13,582 bases of DNA from Burkholderiales bacterium. Its GTDB lineage: Bacteria; Pseudomonadota; Gammaproteobacteria; Burkholderiales; Burkholderiaceae_C. The DNA lies in contig CANHOE010000030.1 of assembly GCA_947462175.1 (NCBI GenBank), forward strand, positions 1-13,582. The letters are read 5' to 3'. Both the position numbers and the translations under genes were made by a program. How positions within the stretch are numbered: the first letter of the stretch is position 1; every line of letters begins with the position of its first letter. This document shows, piece after piece, positions 1 through 7,499 of the stretch. Under the pieces are notes generated by a model. It saw only the letters and a list, made by a program, of their open reading frames with translations. It did no database searches and was not told the DNA's origin.

Positions 1-699
1 CTTCGGCTGTACTACTACCGCTCGATCGACGACGAACCACGCGTCCCGTTCGACGAGTTCGTGCTGTTTCAGGATGAGTGGCTGGTGGTGGCCGACAAGC
101 CGCATTTCCTGCCCGTCACGCCAGGCGGCAAATATCTTCAGGAAACGCTGCTGGTGCGCCTGAAGCGCCGGCTGGGCATCGATACGCTGGCCCCGCTACA
201 CCGGCTCGACCGCGAGACCGCCGGCGTCGTCGTGTTCGCGGTACGGCCCGAGACGCGTGGCGCATACCAGGCCTTGTTCGCTCAGCGGCAGGTGACGAAG
301 CACTATGAAACCATCGCCCGCTGGCGGCCCGAGCTGACCTTCCCGCTGACCCACCGCAGCCGGCTCGTGCAGGACGACCATTTCCTGCGGATGCGCGAAG
401 TGCAGGGCGAGGCAAATGCCGAAACCCTCGTCGAGGTGCTGGCCGTGCAAGGCACCATGGCCCGCTACCGCCTGACGCCGCTGACGGGGCGCACCCACCA
501 GTTGCGCGTGCACTGTGCCGCGCTCGGCATGCCCATCGCGGGAGACAGGATGTACCCGTCGCTGCTGCCCGCCAACACCGACGATCACGCACGCCCTTTG
601 CAGCTGCTGGCGCGCTCGATCGCGTTCATCGATCCGATCAGCGGCCAGTCGCGCCGCTTCGACAGCGCACGGGAGCTGACCCTCGCGCCACCCGACTGA
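1..699 (+). CDS. RluA-family pseudouridine synthase (5' end outside the window)
   Basis: This is the C-terminal portion of an RluA/RsuA-type pseudouridine synthase, an enzyme that isomerises specific uridines in 23S rRNA or tRNA. The reading frame is open from base 1 (LRLYYYRSIDDEPRVPF...), so the gene starts upstream; the GTG at 61 is probably internal. The catalytic motif HRLDRETAG is visible, with the nucleophilic Asp encoded at 208-210. Downstream are the family's RYRLTPLTGRTHQLRVH segment and a GDRMYP motif, both typical of the RluA core. The subfamily is similar to the Burkholderiales proteins often named TruC/RluA-like, but the target uridine cannot be told from sequence. The stop (697-699) is 4 bases from the convergent gshB stop. 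Family call is firm; substrate is unknown. Confidence 0.9.
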   Translation, partial: LRLYYYRSIDDEPRVPFDEFVLFQDEWLVVADKPHFLPVTPGGKYLQETLLVRLKRRLGIDTLAPLHRLDRETAGVVVFAVRPETRGAYQALFAQRQVTKHYETIARWRPELTFPLTHRSRLVQDDHFLRMREVQGEANAETLVEVLAVQGTMARYRLTPLTGRTHQLRVHCAALGMPIAGDRMYPSLLPANTDDHARPLQLLARSIAFIDPISGQSRRFDSARELTLAPPD

Positions 700-703
700 T
701 CGG

Positions 704-1663
704 TCAGGCCGCGAGCTGCGCCTCCAGCGCGTCGATGAACGCCTTGGCCACGTCGAACCCGGTCTGCTTCGTGATTTCCTGAAAGCCCGTCGGGCTGGTG
801 ACGTTGATCTCGGTCACGCAGTCGCCGATCACGTCCAGTCCGACCAGCAGCAGGCCGCGCGCGGCCAGCACCGGGCCGATCGCTTCGGCGATCTCGCGGT
901 CGCGCGGGCTCAGAGGCTGAGCCACGCCTTTGCCACCCACGGCCATGTTGCCGCGGATCTCGCTGCCCTGCGGGATGCGCGCCAGCGCGAACGGGATCGG
1001 CTGGCCATCGATCAGCAGGATCCTCTTGTCGCCGAGCGCGATCTCAGGCAGGTAACGCTGCACCATCACGGTCTGCTCTCCGTGACGGTTCAGCGTTTCG
1101 GTGATGCTGCCGAGGTTGAGCCCATCGGGCCCGACGCGAAAGATGCCCATGCCGCCCATGCCATCGAGAGGCTTGAGGATGATGTCTTGGTGCTCGGCGT
1201 GAAAGCGACGGATGTCGCTGGCGTCGCGGGTGACGAGTGTCGGGCCGATGAACTGCGGAAACTCCAGGATGGCCAGCTTCTCCGGGTGATCGCGCAGCGC
1301 CGACGGGCGGTTGAACACGCGGGCGCCTTCGCGCTCGGCCTGGCCCAGCAGATGGGTCGCGTAGAAGTACTCGCTGTCGAACGGCGGATCCTTGCGCATC
1401 ACCACGGCATCAACCTCGGCCAGCACCACCGGAATCTCGTCGGGTGCCTGCTGCTTGGCGGAGAACCAGGTCGACCCCTCGGGCGTCAGCGTGATTTCAC
1501 GCAGATAGCCTGTCACGCGACCGCCGCGCAGCCACATCAGATCGCGCGGCTGGCAGGCCAGCAGCGTGTGACCGCGCGCAACGGCCTCGCGCATCATGAC
1601 GAAGGTGGTGTCCTTGACGGTGTTGAAGCTTTCGAGCGGATCAGCGACGAACAGCAGTTTCAT
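704..1663 (-). CDS. gshB: Glutathione synthetase (ATP-grasp)
   Basis: Catalyses the second step of glutathione synthesis: gamma-glutamylcysteine + glycine + ATP gives glutathione, in the cytoplasm. The protein is 319 residues, close to E. coli GshB (316). It begins MKLLFVADPLESFN and carries RKDPPFD (about 90-96), the glycine-rich ATP-grasp loop KPLDGMGGMGIF (about 164-175), an arginine/glycine segment RGNMAVGGKG, and the C-terminal metal-binding motif EINVTSPTG (about 285-293). I chose the ATG at 1663 rather than an upstream in-frame start at 1765: homologues begin here, and AGGAA lies about 9 bases upstream. The 34 residues of the longer reading are Arg/Gly/Pro-rich and unlike the family. 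It is the last gene of a minus-strand series gshA, kup, gshB, with 120 bases separating it from kup. No terminator was seen at its end, where it meets the pseudouridine synthase gene. Confidence 0.96.
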   Translation of the reverse strand: MKLLFVADPLESFNTVKDTTFVMMREAVARGHTLLACQPRDLMWLRGGRVTGYLREITLTPEGSTWFSAKQQAPDEIPVVLAEVDAVVMRKDPPFDSEYFYATHLLGQAEREGARVFNRPSALRDHPEKLAILEFPQFIGPTLVTRDASDIRRFHAEHQDIILKPLDGMGGMGIFRVGPDGLNLGSITETLNRHGEQTVMVQRYLPEIALGDKRILLIDGQPIPFALARIPQGSEIRGNMAVGGKGVAQPLSPRDREIAEAIGPVLAARGLLLVGLDVIGDCVTEINVTSPTGFQEITKQTGFDVAKAFIDALEAQLAA

Positions 1664-1783
1664 GGGCTGAAGTTCCTGTGGGTGAGAACGACCGCGACTG
1701 TTGCACAAGCCGCGTTCGCGTGTCGGCGCAGCCCCTGCCTGCGGCGGCGCACCGCGCAAGCCCAACGGATCAAGCCCGGCAAC

Positions 1784-3658
1784 TCAGATCTCGACCTTGG
1801 ACCCCAGCTCCACCACCCGGTTGGTGGGCAGTCGCAGGAAGTCTGCCGCGGCGGCCGCGTTGCGGTGCATGCTGGCGAAGAGCTTTTCACGCCACATCGC
1901 CATGCCGTGTCCCAGCGTGGGGATGACGATGTCGCGCGACAGGAAGTAGCTGGTGTCCATCGGGTCGAGGGCCACGCCACGCAGCTTCAGCAACTCCAGG
2001 GCCTCGGGCACATCAGGGTCGTTCTTGAAGCCGAAGCTCAACGTCACCTGCCAGCAATCGCGGCCGAGTGGCTCGATCTGGCAGCGCCGGTCAAAGCTCA
2101 GCCAGGGCACCTCGAGGTGGGTGACGGTGACAAACAGGTTGGTCTCGTGCAGCACCTTGTTGTGCTTCAGGTTGTGCAGCAGCGCATTCGGTGTCAGGCC
2201 TTGCTCGCTGACCAGGAACACGGCGGTACCTGGCACGCGGACCGGCGGACTGACGAACACCGCATCGAGGAAGCTGTTCAGGTCGATCGCCTCGTCGCGC
2301 ATGCGGTTGTGCATCAACAGCCGGCCCTGTTTCCAGGTCATCATCAGTGTGAACAACAACGCACCGAGCACCACCGGGAACCAGCCACCATCGAACAGCT
2401 TGACGGCGTTGGCAGCGAAGAACACCAGATCGATCAGGAAGAAGAAGAAGGTGGCTGCGATGCACAACGACCACGGGTACTTCCAGGCGTAGCGAATGAC
2501 GAAGAAGGTCATCGTGGTGGTGATGAGCATGTCGATCGTCACTGCGATGCCGTAGGCGCCTGCCAGCTTGCTGCTCGAGCCGAAGACGATGACGGCCAGC
2601 ACGATGCAGGCGTACAGACTCCAGTTGACGAACGGCACATAGATCTGCCCGGTCTCCTTGACGGAGGTATGGGCGATGCGAAGGCGCGGCAGATAGCCCA
2701 GCTGGATCGCCTGCTTGGTGACCGAGAAAGCGGCGGTGATCAAGGCCTGAGAAGCGATCACCGTGGCACAAGTGGCCAGCCCGATCAGTGGGTACAGCGC
2801 CCATTGCGGCGCCATCTCATAGAACGGGTTGCGCACGTTCTCCGGATGGTCCAGCAGCATCGCGCCTTGGCCAAAGTAATTGATCACCAATGCAGGCATC
2901 ACCAAGGCGAACCAGGCCAGGCGGATCGGCCGCTTGCCGAAATGACCCATGTCGGCATACAACGCCTCGGCACCGGTGACGCAGAGCACGACCGAGCCCA
3001 GCGCGATGAAGGCAATGCCCGGTTGCGATGCAATGAAGCTCAGCGCGTGGTGCGGGCTCAACGCCCACAGCACGGCCGGGTTCTCGACGATATGCACCGC
3101 CCCCAAGGCCGCCAGCACCACGAACCACAGCACCGTGACCGGCCCGAACAAACGGCCGACGCTCGCGGTTCCGAAGCGCTGGAAGATGAACAACACCGTC
3201 AGCACGAGCAGCGTCAACGGGAGCACAAAGCGGTGCAGTGACGGTGCGGCGACCTCCAGCCCTTCGACGGCGGACAGCACCGAGATGGCCGGGGTGATCA
3301 CGCCATCGCCAAAAAAGATCGCCGTCCCGAAAATGCCTGCCAGCAACAGACGCTGCCGCAGCACAGGCCGATGCCTCACCGCCTGCGAAGCCAGCGCCAG
3401 CATCGCGATCAATCCCCCCTCGCCGTTGTTGTCGGCGCGCAGGATCAGCATCACGTACTTGATCGACACCACGACCGTCAGCGTCCAGAACACCAGCGAG
3501 AGCACGCCGTAGATGTTGTCCGGCGTGAGCGGTACGTGACCGTGCGCGAACACTTCTTTGAGCGCGTAAAGCGGGCTGGTGCCGATGTCTCCGTAGACGA
3601 CACCGACGGCGCCTAGCGTCAGGGCCGCCAGGCTGGAAGCAGGACGATGGGGAGTCAA
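1784..3658 (-). CDS. kup: Kup-type low-affinity potassium transporter
   Basis: Inner-membrane K+ uptake protein of the KUP/HAK/KT family, thought to be a K+/H+ symporter. The 624-residue length matches E. coli Kup (622). The family signature GVVYGDIGTSPLYALKEVF lies at about residues 18-36, followed by a dozen hydrophobic segments to about residue 450 and a hydrophilic cytoplasmic C-terminal domain (from about RMRDEAIDLNSF) ending in the conserved SRDIVIPTLGHGM region. The start is the weak point: the only in-frame candidate before the conserved region is TTG at 3658, with no Shine-Dalgarno sequence. An ATG at 3683 is in another frame and would reach Kup only by a frameshift. The gene lies between gshA (438 bases upstream) and gshB (120 bases downstream). 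Function is confident; exact start is not. Confidence 0.94.
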   Translation of the reverse strand: MTPHRPASSLAALTLGAVGVVYGDIGTSPLYALKEVFAHGHVPLTPDNIYGVLSLVFWTLTVVVSIKYVMLILRADNNGEGGLIAMLALASQAVRHRPVLRQRLLLAGIFGTAIFFGDGVITPAISVLSAVEGLEVAAPSLHRFVLPLTLLVLTVLFIFQRFGTASVGRLFGPVTVLWFVVLAALGAVHIVENPAVLWALSPHHALSFIASQPGIAFIALGSVVLCVTGAEALYADMGHFGKRPIRLAWFALVMPALVINYFGQGAMLLDHPENVRNPFYEMAPQWALYPLIGLATCATVIASQALITAAFSVTKQAIQLGYLPRLRIAHTSVKETGQIYVPFVNWSLYACIVLAVIVFGSSSKLAGAYGIAVTIDMLITTTMTFFVIRYAWKYPWSLCIAATFFFFLIDLVFFAANAVKLFDGGWFPVVLGALLFTLMMTWKQGRLLMHNRMRDEAIDLNSFLDAVFVSPPVRVPGTAVFLVSEQGLTPNALLHNLKHNKVLHETNLFVTVTHLEVPWLSFDRRCQIEPLGRDCWQVTLSFGFKNDPDVPEALELLKLRGVALDPMDTSYFLSRDIVIPTLGHGMAMWREKLFASMHRNAAAAADFLRLPTNRVVELGSKVEI

Positions 3659-3735
3659 GATAGGCCGGGACGCACCCGGGCATGGGCTCAGAGACAGTGG
3701 ATTGTGCGCCCAGGGTAGACCCGGTGCTGCGTGAC

Positions 3736-4056
3736 CTAAGGGTTACGGCCCCACCAACACCGTCTCTTCTGTCTCGCCGCAGCAACGTCGGGCGGCGGAC
3801 GGGTGGCTCGACACGCCCAGTCTGGGGGGCACGGCAACGCGGCCCGGCCAGTTCCACACAGCGACGTGATCAGCACCGATCCGGCATAGCCGAAGAAATG
3901 TGGCGACCACGCACCCGAGATCACCATGCCCAGGCCGAAGGACACTCCGGCGAGCGCTGGGGAGAGAAGGCGAGTGTCAAGACCGACTCAGCTGCCGGTC
4001 CAGAAGCCCAGGGGTTTCAATGAGTGGCCGGAGGCCGACGACGAAGCTGTTCCCAT
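3736..4056 (-). pseudogene. Possible broken small membrane-protein ORF between gshA and kup
   Basis: The 438-base gap 3659-4096 holds no intact gene. On the minus strand, an ATG at 4056 opens a frame reading MGTASSSASGHSLKPLGFWTGS. It meets TGA at 3988-3990 and continues in the same frame as VGLDTRLLSPALAGVSFGLG, then a hydrophobic stretch (MVISGAWSPHFFGYAGSVLIT), with loss of protein-like character after LCG. In a neighbouring frame the text continues as VWNWPGRVAVPP, which might mark a further frameshift. I do not recognise the family; the Gly-rich membrane segment distantly recalls YeeE/YedE-like permeases, but this is weak. It may be a decayed gene, or chance in GC-rich DNA. A TTGACA hexamer (3975-3980, minus) lies here without a good -10 box. 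The remaining bases show no hairpin, repeat or clear promoter. Confidence 0.28.
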
Positions 4057-4096
4057 ACCTGCATGCGCACGCGCCTCAGACCATGCGGTGCTTGGG

Positions 4097-5392
4097 TCAT
4101 TCGTAGGCTTCAGCGTCCGGGTCGGTGGCTTCAAGCTCGTAGCTGGCCGCCACCATGGCGAGACGGGCGATCACGCCGTACATGTAGAAGCGGTTCGGCG
4201 CGCTGGCACCAGGCTTCACGCCAGGGCGCGGCAGGTGACCGGATTCGGCGAAGGCCAGCGGAACGAAGCTCGCGCCGGGAGAGTTCAGGTTCTCGTCGAT
4301 GCCGCGCTCGGCATTGACGCGATAGAAGCCGCCCACCACATAGCGGTCGATCATGTAGACGACCGGCTCGGCGACCGCATCGTTGACGCGCTCGTACGTC
4401 GGCACGCCTTCCTGCAAGATGACCTCGCTGACTTCCTGACCGTCCTTGATCACGCTCATCTTGTTGCGCGAACGGCGATTCAGGTCCATCAGGTCCTTCG
4501 GGTCGCGCACCGTCATGATGCCCATGCCATAGGTGCCTGCATCGGCCTTGACGATGATGAACGGCTTCTCCTGGATGCCGTACTCCTTGTACTTGCGCTT
4601 GACCTTGGCCAGCAGCGCCTCGGCGTTGCTCATCAGGCACTCCGCACCGGTGCCGTCGGTGAAATTGACTTCGCCACAGCCTGCGAACAGCGGATTGATC
4701 AACCAGGGGTCCATGCCCAGCAACTTCGCGAACTTCTTCGCCACTTCTTCGTAGGCGGCGAAGTGGTTTGTCTTGCGGCGCACGGCCCAGCCGGCATGCA
4801 AAGGCGGCAGCAGATACTGCTCGTGCAGGTTCTCCAGCACTTTCGGGATGCCCGCCGACAAGTCGTTGTTGAGCAGGATGGTGCAGGGATCGAAATCCTT
4901 GAGGCCCAGTCGCCCACGGCTGCGGACCAACGGTTCCATGGTCAGGGAGCTGCCATCGGGCAATTCGATCGCCGTTGGGCTGGTAATGGTGTCGTCCAGC
5001 GTCCCCAGGCGCACGTTCATGCCAGCCATGTGAAAGATCTGCATCAAACGCTGCACGTTCGCGAGATAGAACGTGTTGCGCGTGTGCTTCTCAGGGATCA
5101 GCAGCAGGTTCTTCGCCTCGGGGCAGATCTTCTCGATCGCTGCCATGGCAGCCTGCACGGCCAGCGGCAACATCTCCGAGGTCAGGTTGTTGAAGCCGCC
5201 GGGGAACAGGTTGGTGTCCACAGGGGCCAGCTTGAAGCCCGCATTGCGCACGTCGACCGATGTGTAGAACGGAGGCGTGTGCTCCATCCATTCGAGGCGG
5301 AACCAGCGCTCGATCGCAGGCAGCGATTCCAGGATGCGCTGCTCGAGCTCGTTGGTGGGACCCGTCAGTGCGGTAATGAGATGAGGAACCAT
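4097..5392 (-). CDS. gshA: Glutamate-cysteine ligase, proteobacterial (A. ferrooxidans) type
   Basis: First and usually rate-limiting enzyme of glutathione synthesis, joining glutamate and cysteine with ATP in the cytoplasm. The 431-residue product resembles the family typified by the Acidithiobacillus enzyme (TIGR02049/PF08886), distinct from the E. coli GshA type. Family-like features are the start MVPHLITALTGP, the segment TPPFYTSVDVRNAGFKLAPV (about 39-58), NLFPGGFNNL, NTFYLANVQRLMQIF, the nucleotide-binding-like IIVKADAGTYGMGIMTV in the C-terminal half, and the NRFYMYGVIARLAMVA end. The ATG at 5392 is the family's normal start; only a weak AGGC precedes it. It is separated from amtB by a strong terminator, so it probably uses its own promoter. 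gshB lies downstream beyond kup, completing the two-step pathway. Confidence 0.93.
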   Translation of the reverse strand: MVPHLITALTGPTNELEQRILESLPAIERWFRLEWMEHTPPFYTSVDVRNAGFKLAPVDTNLFPGGFNNLTSEMLPLAVQAAMAAIEKICPEAKNLLLIPEKHTRNTFYLANVQRLMQIFHMAGMNVRLGTLDDTITSPTAIELPDGSSLTMEPLVRSRGRLGLKDFDPCTILLNNDLSAGIPKVLENLHEQYLLPPLHAGWAVRRKTNHFAAYEEVAKKFAKLLGMDPWLINPLFAGCGEVNFTDGTGAECLMSNAEALLAKVKRKYKEYGIQEKPFIIVKADAGTYGMGIMTVRDPKDLMDLNRRSRNKMSVIKDGQEVSEVILQEGVPTYERVNDAVAEPVVYMIDRYVVGGFYRVNAERGIDENLNSPGASFVPLAFAESGHLPRPGVKPGASAPNRFYMYGVIARLAMVAASYELEATDPDAEAYE

Positions 5393-5443
5393 GGTGCTGC
5401 CTGAATGCGATTGACGACGTACAGAAGCGTATCGCGATGGATC

Positions 5444-5449
5444 ATTCTA
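5444..5449 (-). promoter_or_regulatory. Possible -10 box for gshA
   Basis: Minus-strand TAGAAT matches the sigma-70 -10 consensus at five of six positions, about 52 bases before the gshA start codon and downstream of the amtB terminator. I could not find a convincing -35 hexamer at 16-18 bases, so this is a weak prediction resting mainly on position. Confidence 0.3.
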
Positions 5450-5481
5450 GAAGTGCATCGCCATTGCAGTGTGCGCTGCGC

Positions 5482-5512
5482 AAAAACAAGAGCCGCCTTG
5501 CGGCGGCTCTTG
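5482..5512 (-). terminator. Rho-independent terminator after amtB
   Basis: A perfect 11-bp inverted repeat (5487-5497 with 5502-5512, arms CAAGAGCCGCC/GGCGGCTCTTG) surrounds a 4-base loop. On the minus strand the hairpin is followed directly by five T residues (complement of 5482-5486). It lies 50 bases beyond the amtB stop and closes the torF-glnK-amtB operon, separating it from gshA. Confidence 0.92.
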
Positions 5513-5561
5513 AACTCGCGTCGGATCGGGCCTGAATCAGGCTCGCCCCTTGGCAACGAGA

Positions 5562-7106
5562 TTACTGGTGATAAGCGGTTTCACCGTGTGACGAGATGTC
5601 GAGGCCTTCGCGCTCCTCGTCTTCCGGCACACGCAGACCGATCACCAGATCGACCACCTTGAAGGCAACGATGGAGACCACGCCCGACCACACCACAGTG
5701 ATCGCCACAGCCTTCGCCTGAATCCAGACCTGAGCTGCGATCGAGTAGTCGGCCGGAGCGACCATCGCCACGGTCACCCAGTCGGCCACGTAGCCCGGGC
5801 CACCAAGGCTTGGGGCATTGAACACGCCCGTCAGCAAAGCGCCAACGATGCCGCCGACGCCGTGGACGCCGAACACGTCGAGCGAGTCATCGGCGCCGAG
5901 GAGCTTCTTGAGGCCCGTGACGCCCCAGAGGCAGGCGAAACCAGCCACCGCACCGATCACCAGCGCACCGCCGATGCCGACGTTGCCGCAAGCCGGGGTG
6001 ATCGCCACGAGACCCGCAACAGCACCAGAAGCTGCACCCAGCATCGAGGCCTTGCCCTTGATCAGCGCTTCACCGACGCACCAGGCCAGTACCGCGATCG
6101 CGGTGGCGGCACAGGTGTTGATGAACGCCAGCGCGGCAAACCCGTTCGCTTCGAGCGCAGAGCCAGCATTGAAGCCGAACCAGCCCACCCACAGCAGCGA
6201 GGCACCGACCATCGTCAGCGTCAGCGAGTGCGGCGTGAACGCTTCCTTGCCGTAACCGACGCGCTTGCCGACCATGTAAGCGCCCACCAGACCAGCAACC
6301 GCCGCGTTGATGTGGACCACGGTGCCGCCAGCGAAGTCAAGCGCGCCCGATTGCCAGATGAAACCGGCCTTGGAGGTCATCTCCGCCGCAACATCGGCCG
6401 AGGAGTACGCGTCCGGACCCATCCAGAACCACACCATGTGCGCGATCGGCGCGTAGCTGAAGGTGAACCAGATCGCCATGAACGCCAGGACTGCCGAAAA
6501 CTTCATCCGCTCGGCAAACGCACCCACGATCAGTGCACAGGTAATGGCTGCGAAAGAGGCCTGGAACACAGCGAAAACGATCTCCGGAATGTAGACACCC
6601 TTGCTGAAGGTGGCGGCATTGGCGAATGTGCCCGCCGCGTTGTCCCAAACGCCTTTCATCATGAAGCGATCAAGGCCGCCGAAGAATGCATTGCCTTCGG
6701 TGAACGCCAAGCTGTAGCCATAGATGAACCACAACACGACGATCATCGAGAAGGTGACCATCACCTGCATCAGCACCGACAGCATGTTCTTGCTGCGGAC
6801 CAGGCCGCCGTAGAACAGCGCCAGACCGGGCACCGCCATCATGATGACCAGCAAGGTGGACACCATCATCCAAGCGGTGTCGCCCTTGTTGGGCACCGGC
6901 GGTGCAGCCGCAGGTGCCTCGGTCGCCGCTGCGGAAGCAGCTTCGGCGGGTGGCGCGGCCATCGGCTCGGACGCTGCCTCGGGTGCAGCGACTACCGCGA
7001 CCGGTGCGGCCTCCGGCGCAGAGGCCGCAGCATCCTCTGCGAACGATGTCGCGGAGTAGCCCAGGACCGCGAGGCCCAGGGCAAGGGAAGCAATCAGTTT
7101 TTTCAT
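5562..7106 (-). CDS. amtB: Ammonium transporter AmtB
   Basis: Inner-membrane ammonium channel of the Amt/Rh family. Residues 1-23 form a signal peptide (MKKLIASLAL...SFA, likely cut before ED), as in E. coli AmtB. Residues 24-73 are an unusually long Ala/Pro/Glu tract predicted to lie in the periplasm before the first membrane helix at about 77. The pore residues are present: Asp257 in ALDFAGG, His265 in VVHINA and His415 in FGVHGVGG, corresponding to E. coli D160, H168 and H318. The C-terminal tail has the conserved EGLD...HGE.AY motif that takes part in PII binding. The start codon at 7106 is clear from the signal peptide; the Shine-Dalgarno is weak, which fits translational coupling to glnK 26 bases upstream. 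The 514-residue length exceeds E. coli AmtB (428) mainly because of the N-terminal tract. GlnK presumably blocks the channel when nitrogen is plentiful. Confidence 0.97.
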   Translation of the reverse strand: MKKLIASLALGLAVLGYSATSFAEDAAASAPEAAPVAVVAAPEAASEPMAAPPAEAASAAATEAPAAAPPVPNKGDTAWMMVSTLLVIMMAVPGLALFYGGLVRSKNMLSVLMQVMVTFSMIVVLWFIYGYSLAFTEGNAFFGGLDRFMMKGVWDNAAGTFANAATFSKGVYIPEIVFAVFQASFAAITCALIVGAFAERMKFSAVLAFMAIWFTFSYAPIAHMVWFWMGPDAYSSADVAAEMTSKAGFIWQSGALDFAGGTVVHINAAVAGLVGAYMVGKRVGYGKEAFTPHSLTLTMVGASLLWVGWFGFNAGSALEANGFAALAFINTCAATAIAVLAWCVGEALIKGKASMLGAASGAVAGLVAITPACGNVGIGGALVIGAVAGFACLWGVTGLKKLLGADDSLDVFGVHGVGGIVGALLTGVFNAPSLGGPGYVADWVTVAMVAPADYSIAAQVWIQAKAVAITVVWSGVVSIVAFKVVDLVIGLRVPEDEEREGLDISSHGETAYHQ

Positions 7107-7132
7107 GGGAAAAGTTCTTTCTCGGTTGGGCT

Positions 7133-7471
7133 TCAGAGCGCGTCTTTACCCGTCTCGCCAGTGCGGATGCGAACCACCTGCTCCAGCGACGACACAAAAA
7201 TCTTTCCGTCACCGATCTTTCCGGTGCGTGCTGCGTTCTCGATGGCTTCGATGACGCGATCAACGATGGCGTCATCGACAGCCGCCTCGATCTTCACTTT
7301 CGGCAGGAAATCGACCACGTACTCAGCACCCCGGTACAGCTCGGTGTGGCCCTTCTGACGGCCAAAGCCCTTCACCTCCGTCACCGTCACACCCTGAACG
7401 CCGATGGCGCTGAGGGCTTCACGGACTTCATCAAGCTTGAAAGGCTTGACGATGGCAGTCACCATCTTCAT
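7133..7471 (-). CDS. glnK: Nitrogen regulatory protein PII (GlnK)
   Basis: Trimeric PII signal protein that binds ATP/ADP and 2-oxoglutarate and, when not uridylylated, plugs AmtB. The 112-residue length is exactly that of the family. It begins MKMVTAIVKPFKLDEVREAL. The T-loop contains Tyr51 (GAEYVVDF), the uridylylation site of GlnD, and Gln39 (GRQKGHTE) that helps bind 2-oxoglutarate. The C-terminal region has the TGKIGDGKIFV motif with conserved nucleotide-binding glycines. A strong AAGGAG lies 6 bases before the ATG at 7471. It is the middle gene of torF-glnK-amtB and is called GlnK, not GlnB, because of its pairing with amtB; residues alone do not separate the two reliably. Confidence 0.96.
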   Translation of the reverse strand: MKMVTAIVKPFKLDEVREALSAIGVQGVTVTEVKGFGRQKGHTELYRGAEYVVDFLPKVKIEAAVDDAIVDRVIEAIENAARTGKIGDGKIFVSSLEQVVRIRTGETGKDAL

Positions 7472-7499
7472 GGCGTTCTCCTTTTAAAAGATTGAGCTA

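Noticed and set aside
1082..3241. Very long + strand open frame opposite gshB and kup
   Set aside because: It lies wholly antisense to two clearly conserved genes, is rich in His, Gln, Arg and Asp without domain-like character, and crosses a gene boundary. It is a by-product of GC-rich codon use.
3975..3980. Perfect TTGACA (-35) hexamer on the minus strand upstream of kup
   Set aside because: No acceptable -10 hexamer lies 16-18 bases downstream, and the start codon is over 300 bases away, so I do not call a promoter.
3926..5404. + strand open frame opposite gshA
   Set aside because: Antisense shadow of the conserved gshA gene with His/Arg/Gln-rich text.
5862..7358. + strand open frame opposite amtB and glnK
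   Set aside because: It spans two well-supported minus-strand genes and has Arg/His-rich composition; no motif supports it.
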